Source: Argentina anserina
Lineage: Eukaryota; Streptophyta; Magnoliopsida; Rosales; Rosaceae
Direction: 5' to 3'
NCBI RefSeq assembly: GCF_933775445.1
Contig: NC_065877.1
Coordinates: 13,144,001-13,208,000, forward strand
Length of the DNA: 64,000 bases
The notes below the pieces were generated by a model. It was not told where the DNA came from, did no database searches, and worked only from the letters and a program-made list of their open reading frames with translations. The stretch's first letter is position 1. Every line of letters starts with the position of its first letter. Both the position numbers and the translations under genes were made by a program. This document shows, in pieces, positions 58,085 to 64,000 of the stretch.

Positions 58085-58344
58085 TGGAAGATGATCTAAT
58101 CAGTTTTGTCTCTACACAAGTTCACACTTGTGCATGTTAATTGACATATATTATATTCTTCACTACCATAAATTAGGAAGACTCATATATGTGTAATAAC
58201 TAGTTTTTGACAATAAAGAATCCACCACCCATGGCTCTATGTCAATTTCAGACAAAACACATTTGTCAACACGGAGTTTTATACTCATAAAACCCTTAAG
58301 AACATACATCAATTTATTCGATAATTTCAGTTCTGTTCTACAGA

Positions 58345-59358
58345 TCAATCAAAAAACTTGGCTTGGTCATACCATAGCTCTAAGTCATTTAGTCCCCAGT
58401 CATAATCACTGACTTTTTCCATGCTATCATCTGATATCATACAACAGAGATTCATGTCTGCAACCTCCTGAGTGACGGCTTCAATCAGGTTTGCCTCTCT
58501 CTTTTTGTTCCTCTTTGGTTTGTTGCAGTCCACAGACTTGTGACCAGTCTTGTCACAGTTGTAGCACTTACCTTCAAACCTTGGCTTCTTGGAGATGCCT
58601 CCTTTCGGCCCCAGTTTGGACCCATGATACTTGCCTTTCTTATTTTTGGAACCTTGACCATGTTCCATCATGTTTGCCTTGGCAGAGACATCATTGATCC
58701 ATGCTTTCTTTTTGGATCCTCGGTTGTCTTCCTCAATGCGAAGTCTAACCTCTAGATCCTCCATGGTCATTTCCTTTCGCTTGTGCTTCAAATAATTTCT
58801 TGAAGTCCTTCCAAGCAGGTGGTAACTTTTCAATAGCACATGCCACTTGAAAACTTTCACTTAGTTGCATTCCTTCAGCGTGAATCTCATGCAGGATTAG
58901 CTGAATCTCAGAGAATTGACTCATCACAGTTTTGGAATCCACCATTTTATAATCAAGGAAGCGACCCACGATAAACTTCTTGGCGCCGGCATCCTCGGTT
59001 ATATATTTTTTCTCCAAGGATTCCCATAGCTCCTTTGCCGTTCCCATGCTAATGTACACATTGTACAATGAGTCGGCTAGACCATTCATGATATAATTCC
59101 TACATAAGTAGTCAGAATTATTCCATGCATTCACAACAGCAATCTTTGCTTGATCTCAGGAGCATTCTCCGTCAAAAATCTTGCAAGATTCAGAGTGGTC
59201 AGATAAAACATCATCTTTTGTTGCCACCTCTTGAAATGCAAACCGTTGAACTTCTCAGGTTTTTCCCCATGGGATACTGAGATAGGTACAACGGGAGCAG
59301 TATGCACAATTGGCACCAAAGGTCCCTTGCCATTTCCAGAATTTTTTTTGTTAGTCAT
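58345..59358 (-). pseudogene. Copia gag, frameshifted
   Basis: The ATG at 59358 opens MTNKKNSGNGKGPLV. The matrix-like block EKFNGLHFKRWQQKMMFYL shifts frame near 59145 into VNAWNNSDYLCRNYIMNGLAD...LWESLEKKY (UBN2/gag-copia type), and shifts again near 58790 into MEDLEVRLRIEEDNR. The CCHC knuckle CYNCDKTGHKSVDC is intact at about 58550. The frame ends at TGA after QAKFFD. Gag normally forms the virus-like particle that packages the RNA. A protease-like remnant may follow (58163-58300) with WVVDS but without the usual G-A after D-S. Confidence 0.88.
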
Positions 59359-59466
59359 TTTTAGAAACTGAAACACACACACACAAGGTGTAAGTTTACA
59401 TGAAAAATTGTAGATAAATATCGAATACAAATTATATAAGCAATATCAAATTAAACGTCTTAAGAT

Positions 59467-60471
59467 TGTTATAAAAATCAACGATATATTGCATACATAA
59501 TTTAATAAGCTGAATTATAAATAATTATAAATCAGAAATGAAGAACACGAAAAGAAATTCAACAAAAATACCGAACGATTTGTGATGGAAGAACTAGTCG
59601 AGACGTGTGTGATACCACACTGTCCTTAAGACGTTTACGCCTCCTCTACCGGTGCAAGGATGCTTGGCGCTTGTCTCCCAGGATATAACGAGTAAACAAT
59701 TCTAGAAAGTTGCACTACTAACTAGAACCCTCAACGAACTCGAAAAGTACCTCTATCTATCACCAGAGAAGAACTAAGAACTTTGAGAGTGGGAGAGAAA
59801 TGTGTTTCGAATGGGATTATTTTACAATGAAAGGATGGTGGCTATTTACACTGTGAGGATTTGCAATCAGCAATAAATAAGATGACGGTTATAGAAATCA
59901 AAAGATCATAACATATATGAGTTACATATGTTACAAACATTGATTTCAATTCTGTTATAATTCTCCATAACACACAATAACTCAGTTGTTACAAGAAGAA
60001 TTTAAACAGTCAAGAGAATTTGAAAAGTCAAAACCGAATTTTCGGAAATGCAAAAAGAATCTGTATTCCGACCCTCAATTCGGTGTTGCATTCGTGTCCG
60101 CAGGTCGCACGGGCATACACGAGTTTCCCTTGTGACCTAGGATTTGCACCCCCCCTGCGCGTGCACGAGAGGGTATAAGGGGGCTTACACACTTTACAAT
60201 CCATACACAATAGATTCTATATAAAGGATTTTCAACACTTCTTTTTTCTAAAGTGGGACAATTACATTTCCCTCATTCTAAGTAGCCATCTTTGAGTGAC
60301 AATTTCTTATTCACCCACAAACCAAATTACACAAACAAACATATGATCTTGTAGCCCTCATTATGGAGAACTCAAATCTATGTTCATCTTTGATTAATTA
60401 TAAGTTTAACTTAATTTAATTAATCAATTAAAATTTGGTTTTAAATGGTTTTTCCAACCATTTTTCCAACA
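59467..60471 (-). repeat. 5' LTR of the young copia element
   Basis: Minus-strand TGTTGGAAAAATGG...TTTTTATAACA. It contains a GCGCGTGCAC-type GC patch and a C-run that differs in length from the other LTR. Confidence 0.94.
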
Positions 60472-60476
60472 AATGC

Positions 60477-60716
60477 TTAGCCCGATCAAATCCATCAATT
60501 GAAGGATAATCTGCACCCTCAACACTGCACCTCCTTCTCATGCAGTTCTATCTCCATCATGACATGAGGCTTGAAACTTAGTCTGGGAGGCTGATCTCCA
60601 TGCATGGTTCCAATTTGTTATAGGAATTTTAAAATTTTGCATCCAGGGTCAGGGGGGAACAAGCATACCATCTCCCCGAGTTATAATTAAAAACATTGAC
60701 AATGATTTTCCTAGAG

Positions 60717-60771
<55 letters not shown>

Positions 60772-61254
60772 TATGAGTCTTCCCTAACCACAAATCATCT
60801 GTACCACCAGAATTAGTATTTTAGTAAGATGTACAAGTCTATATGCAACACATGCTACATAGGATGAATTCTAACCAAAACTTTAAAATAAACGTTAGTG
60901 GATGGCGAGAAAAATACCAACTCTACTGTCTCTGCTTGCTTCCGTGTTAAGAACCAAGTGTGCATGTAAGAAATGTCTCGCCAGTGCCGCAATACCCGTA
61001 CCAAAATCATCATTTGCTATAGGGGTGAAAGTATGTCGAGGGCAGGTAGGGTTCTAACCCAGATGAAAACTAGCTTTGAATTTAATTACTTACATGTGCT
61101 CAGGGGCGGGAGGGGGGCTATGGGCTATGGCCCTTGCGACAAGTCAAAAATTTCCCTTCTAATTATGGTATAATCTAATTATGGTTTAATTGCTATAATT
61201 ATGATATACTTGTATATATTTATGGTATATTTGGATTCTAAATATGGTATGATT
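60477..61254. other. Spacer with trinucleotide repeat
   Basis: No gene. It holds the (ATA)n run and a G-rich patch at 61088-61112 that resembles a decayed transposon end. Confidence 0.4.
60718..60770. repeat. (ATA/TAA)n microsatellite
   Basis: An uninterrupted run of about 17 trinucleotide units. Confidence 0.95.
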
Positions 61255-61466
61255 TGTTGAAGGAAAAACACTATTAGTGTGCATTCGTTAATACAAATAA
61301 AGAAATAAATTAATGACGTTTATGGTTAATGGATGTAACGGATCAAACACCATTATGTAGCCTTAATTGCCATTGTAATTACCATTTATTTCTATTGTAA
61401 TCTTGACCCCTATAAAAATGGGATTATCAATGAGATGAGTAGATCATTCCATTTTTCCCTACAACA
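61255..61466 (+). repeat. 5' LTR of a third copia element
   Basis: 212 bp, TGTTGAAGGAAAA...CCCTACAACA, directly followed by the primer-site-like CGTTATCAGCACG. A TATAAAAA at 61411 followed by TATCAATGAGATGAG fits the R region of a copia LTR. Confidence 0.75.
61411..61418 (+). promoter_or_regulatory. TATA box in the third copia LTR
   Basis: TATAAAAA preceded by GACCCC and about 50 bases before the LTR end, the usual position of the LTR promoter. Confidence 0.55.
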
Positions 61467-61480
61467 CGTTATCAGCACGT
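61467..61480 (+). other. Primer-binding site of the third copia element
   Basis: CGTTATCAGCACG lies immediately after the LTR's CA end, the form commonly seen in plant copia elements. Confidence 0.7.
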
Positions 61481-64000
61481 TTGCTTTGGATTTGAGTTTT
61501 AGCCAAAGAAAATAACTAGAAAACCTAGATCGAAACCATAGCTTCTGCCGAAAAGAATTTTTGTAGAAGAAGACGAAGAAGGCAGAAAAGCATCCAGATT
61601 TCTTATTTGGGCACCCACATCCTTCTTTGTTCTCACCGTTGGCACCCTTCCATCGCCGCTCCCCTCCATCGACTGAACGCCGCTGTAGCATAGTTTTTTC
61701 AGATCGATAAACTCGACTCGATCTGGTCCGCTCGTTGCCCCGAATTCGACCCAAGAACATAAAGAAATATGTTTACCTCTTTCTGGTATAATTGATAAAG
61801 TAATTTAAATTATTATATGAATCATATTTTCTATTCACTTAATTTAAATAGAAATTATGATTAAATGTGATTTAATCATTTAATTTACTATTTAACTATT
61901 TACTACTCTTTGTGGTGAATTAGTAAATTAGTATTCGTTATATAATTAAATGTGACATAATCATATAATTCTAATTGTTTTGTATGTAACGTATCACTTA
62001 CACTACGACGATTAATGCAAGAAATACGATGATTCAATAGAACGTGCAAAGCAACCACAGTTACAAGCAGTTATTTGGTAAATTTACAAATTCGACGACG
62101 CTTGACTCAGATCTACGGTTACAGACCTCGACCCGGCGACTCCTAAATCGGATCCGTCGACCCGATCCGACCCATGAAAAAAGGTTTTTACCTCTGGTTA
62201 TTAAAAAAATTACCTCTTATGGTAAACAGTTAAAAGTAATTATTTTATTACTTTTACCGCTCAATGAATCATATTTACTATTCACTGTTACTGTTCTCAT
62301 TTTAACAACTACTATGTAAATGGTAAATGTGCAATCCACTTTACTTTTTATATATTATTTATTATCTTTATTGAATAAGGTAAATTAAAATCAAATGCAA
62401 TTTCATTACATATGATTAAAGTGACTAATCATATAAGTATTGTTGTTTTTTGCATGTGATTTATTTATAACCATGTGACGAGCAACATGGAATCATGAGA
62501 TCAAGAATCGCTTAAATATGCAGTTTATTTAGCAAACTGACAAGTAAGATCTAAATTAGTATTGTCAGTTTTATTGCATTTCATTCATATAAATGAAATT
62601 ATATATGTTATATGAGCAAAGTACTCTCTAAATATTATTCATGTTATATGCTATACTTTTTATCAAAATTTAATTACTTAGCATGTCATTAAATCATGAT
62701 ACTATGATTTAAAATTTTAAGCATTATATATTTATGCCGAATTGCACCCCAAACTTGGCTGAAATTGTCAATTTGCACCCCGAACTTGCATTTGAGTCAA
62801 TTTACCTCCTAAACTTGGTAAAAATTGCCGATTTACACCCCGAACTTGTATTTGAGCCAATTTACCTCCTAAACTTGTATCATGAATATGATAATTGCCT
62901 AAGTTTTGTAAATTATTTAACCATATTAAATGATATGCTCTATTTGTTGCATATACCCTATGTTTATATAATTTTTATAGTTATGTTATTTAGCATATTA
63001 TATGAGCATTTCCATGATAACGAAATTTCATGAGAATTTTATAATTCAAAAACAAAGAGAGGACAAATATATTCTTGTGATAAAGTATTTTCATGAAGTA
63101 TCGAAAAAATACGACCATTTCAATTCTTGGTCTTGCAATCCGATTTGTATTTCTTGGAAATTAATTATATTGTATATCTTTACTGTGATAAAACATCTTC
63201 ATAAAGCTCCAAAGTGACCATAATGTATTTTGGTATGTTTAATTTTCGTGTAAGTCTATTTAGACTTTTAGACTGCGAAACTAATAAGTCTCGTACTCTA
63301 TTTACAGTTGGTTAAACCAACACAACATATATTGGACTCTAAAAAATTTGAGTACCGACCTTCCCTACAAGCCAACCAAGGCTCAAACATGATCGAATTA
63401 TGCAAACATGTTTCCATGCACGTAACTTGGAAGCATATTTAAAATCTTGAATGACAAAGAAATGTCTCTCAAGACAAAGAAATGTATTTTAGAAAGAAAA
63501 AAAAAGAACAATTCTCAGAACGAACTATGGATAATAATGAAGAAATAACCCTAAAGCAAAGGGCAAATATTATGAACATGTAGATTCATACAAACCGATC
63601 CATGGCAATTATAACAATGTACCGTTTGAAAAATGCATAGGGGATATGATATGAGCAATGGAATGCCCTCTTACAAAAAGAGTAAATAATAATGAGAGTA
63701 CGACAATTTGAAAAAGTATATTCAATATCAAACTACGAGGAGAAACCTCCTCAATGTTAAGAGCGACATAAATCTATGTCAATTCAAAATGTTTCAGACT
63801 TCGATTACAGTCTGTCACTAATTTTCCAAGATATAATTGTAATGTCTATTATATATGCCTAAACGTTCGGTATTGAAGTGCCTTTGGATTGGACAAGACC
63901 TTAATGCAATCGTTGACATACAACCAAGGTTATGAATTTTCTCAATGAATTGAGAATATTCGAATATTAATATACATTGTTCGATTTTTAATATTTGATT
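61481..64000 (+). other. Leader and unassigned internal sequence of the third copia element
   Basis: The first 300 bases look like a copia leader. Beyond about 61800 the DNA is AT-rich with no gag or pol motif in any frame. The element may be a non-autonomous derivative or may have its genes beyond the window edge. Confidence 0.45.
62735..62885 (+). repeat. 62-bp tandem duplication, family shared with 26590-26725
   Basis: Two head-to-tail copies of a unit with GCACCCCGAACTTG and TTTACCTCCTAAACTTG. An inverted relative occurs at 26590-26725. Such lines are typical of transposon termini. Confidence 0.75.

Larger units (their letters stand above)
54077..60471 (-). mobile_element. Young Ty1/copia retrotransposon, complete but defective
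   Basis: 6.4 kb, transcribed on minus. LTRs of about 1 kb at 54077-55080 (3') and 59467-60471 (5') flank gag-pol. A perfect 5-bp target duplication AATGC lies at 54072-54076 and 60472-60476. By hand alignment the LTRs differ by about 20 substitutions and two small indels, near 98% identity, so insertion is fairly recent. Gag, integrase, reverse transcriptase and RNase H follow in copia order but are split by frameshifts and stops. Confidence 0.95.

Noticed and set aside
1..64000. CRISPR arrays, operons or bacterial defence systems
   Set aside because: All coding evidence is plant nuclear or transposon; the repeats seen are microsatellites, minisatellites and TE ends without spacer structure.

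Overview
The window is nuclear DNA from a flowering plant, most likely a eudicot. The evidence is multi-exon GT-AG genes of plant families (VQ, F-box/JmjC, GTD-binding, DONSON), AT-rich intergenic DNA, GA/TA microsatellites and dense nested plant transposons. The repeats have a Rosaceae-like flavour, but that is only an impression. No tRNA, rRNA, CRISPR or bacterial-type feature was seen.

Four genes look alive: an MKS1-like VQ-motif gene (6995-7414, minus); a 14-coding-exon DONSON replication-fork gene (9075-15071, plus); a JMJ22-like F-box/JmjC gene (16941-19600, minus); and a GTD-binding gene of the myosin-binding protein 7 type (27296-29284, minus). The rest is mobile or broken DNA.

Layout. 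1-1217: anonymous repeat-like DNA. 1227-6316: a MULE with long TIRs, a 9-bp TSD and a transposase gene closed by four in-frame stops. 7-20 kb: VQ, DONSON and JMJ22-like genes. 20030-23520 and 30252-34045: two decayed PIF/Harbinger elements with TTA/TAA TSDs, each holding a DDE transposase and a convergent Myb/SANT-like ORF. They flank a repeat-rich spacer and the MYOB7-like gene. 34.1-39.0 kb: gene fragments side by side (KEA-type K+ antiporter, RIO1 kinase, exons of unidentified genes, a probable transcription-factor tail). 39.0-40.1 kb: a degenerate GTGACAG minisatellite split by a 788-bp MULE-type MITE with a perfect 9-bp TSD. 41.8-51.1 kb: a badly decayed copia element (minus strand), itself interrupted by a 2.6-kb TG...CA element (probable solo LTR) with a perfect 5-bp TSD. 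51.7-53.5 kb: two hAT-like MITEs and an orphan MULE terminus. 54077-60471: a recent copia element (minus) with about 1-kb LTRs, a perfect TSD and defective gag-pol. 61255 to the end: a third copia 5' LTR, primer-binding site and leader that run out of the window.

The most unusual items are the composite of gene fragments at 34-39 kb, an AA in place of AG at an otherwise textbook acceptor in DONSON, three related MULE termini spread over 34.6-52.3 kb, and the 2.6-kb solo LTR with its palindromic and 65-bp sub-repeats. I did not find a convincing undescribed multi-gene system.
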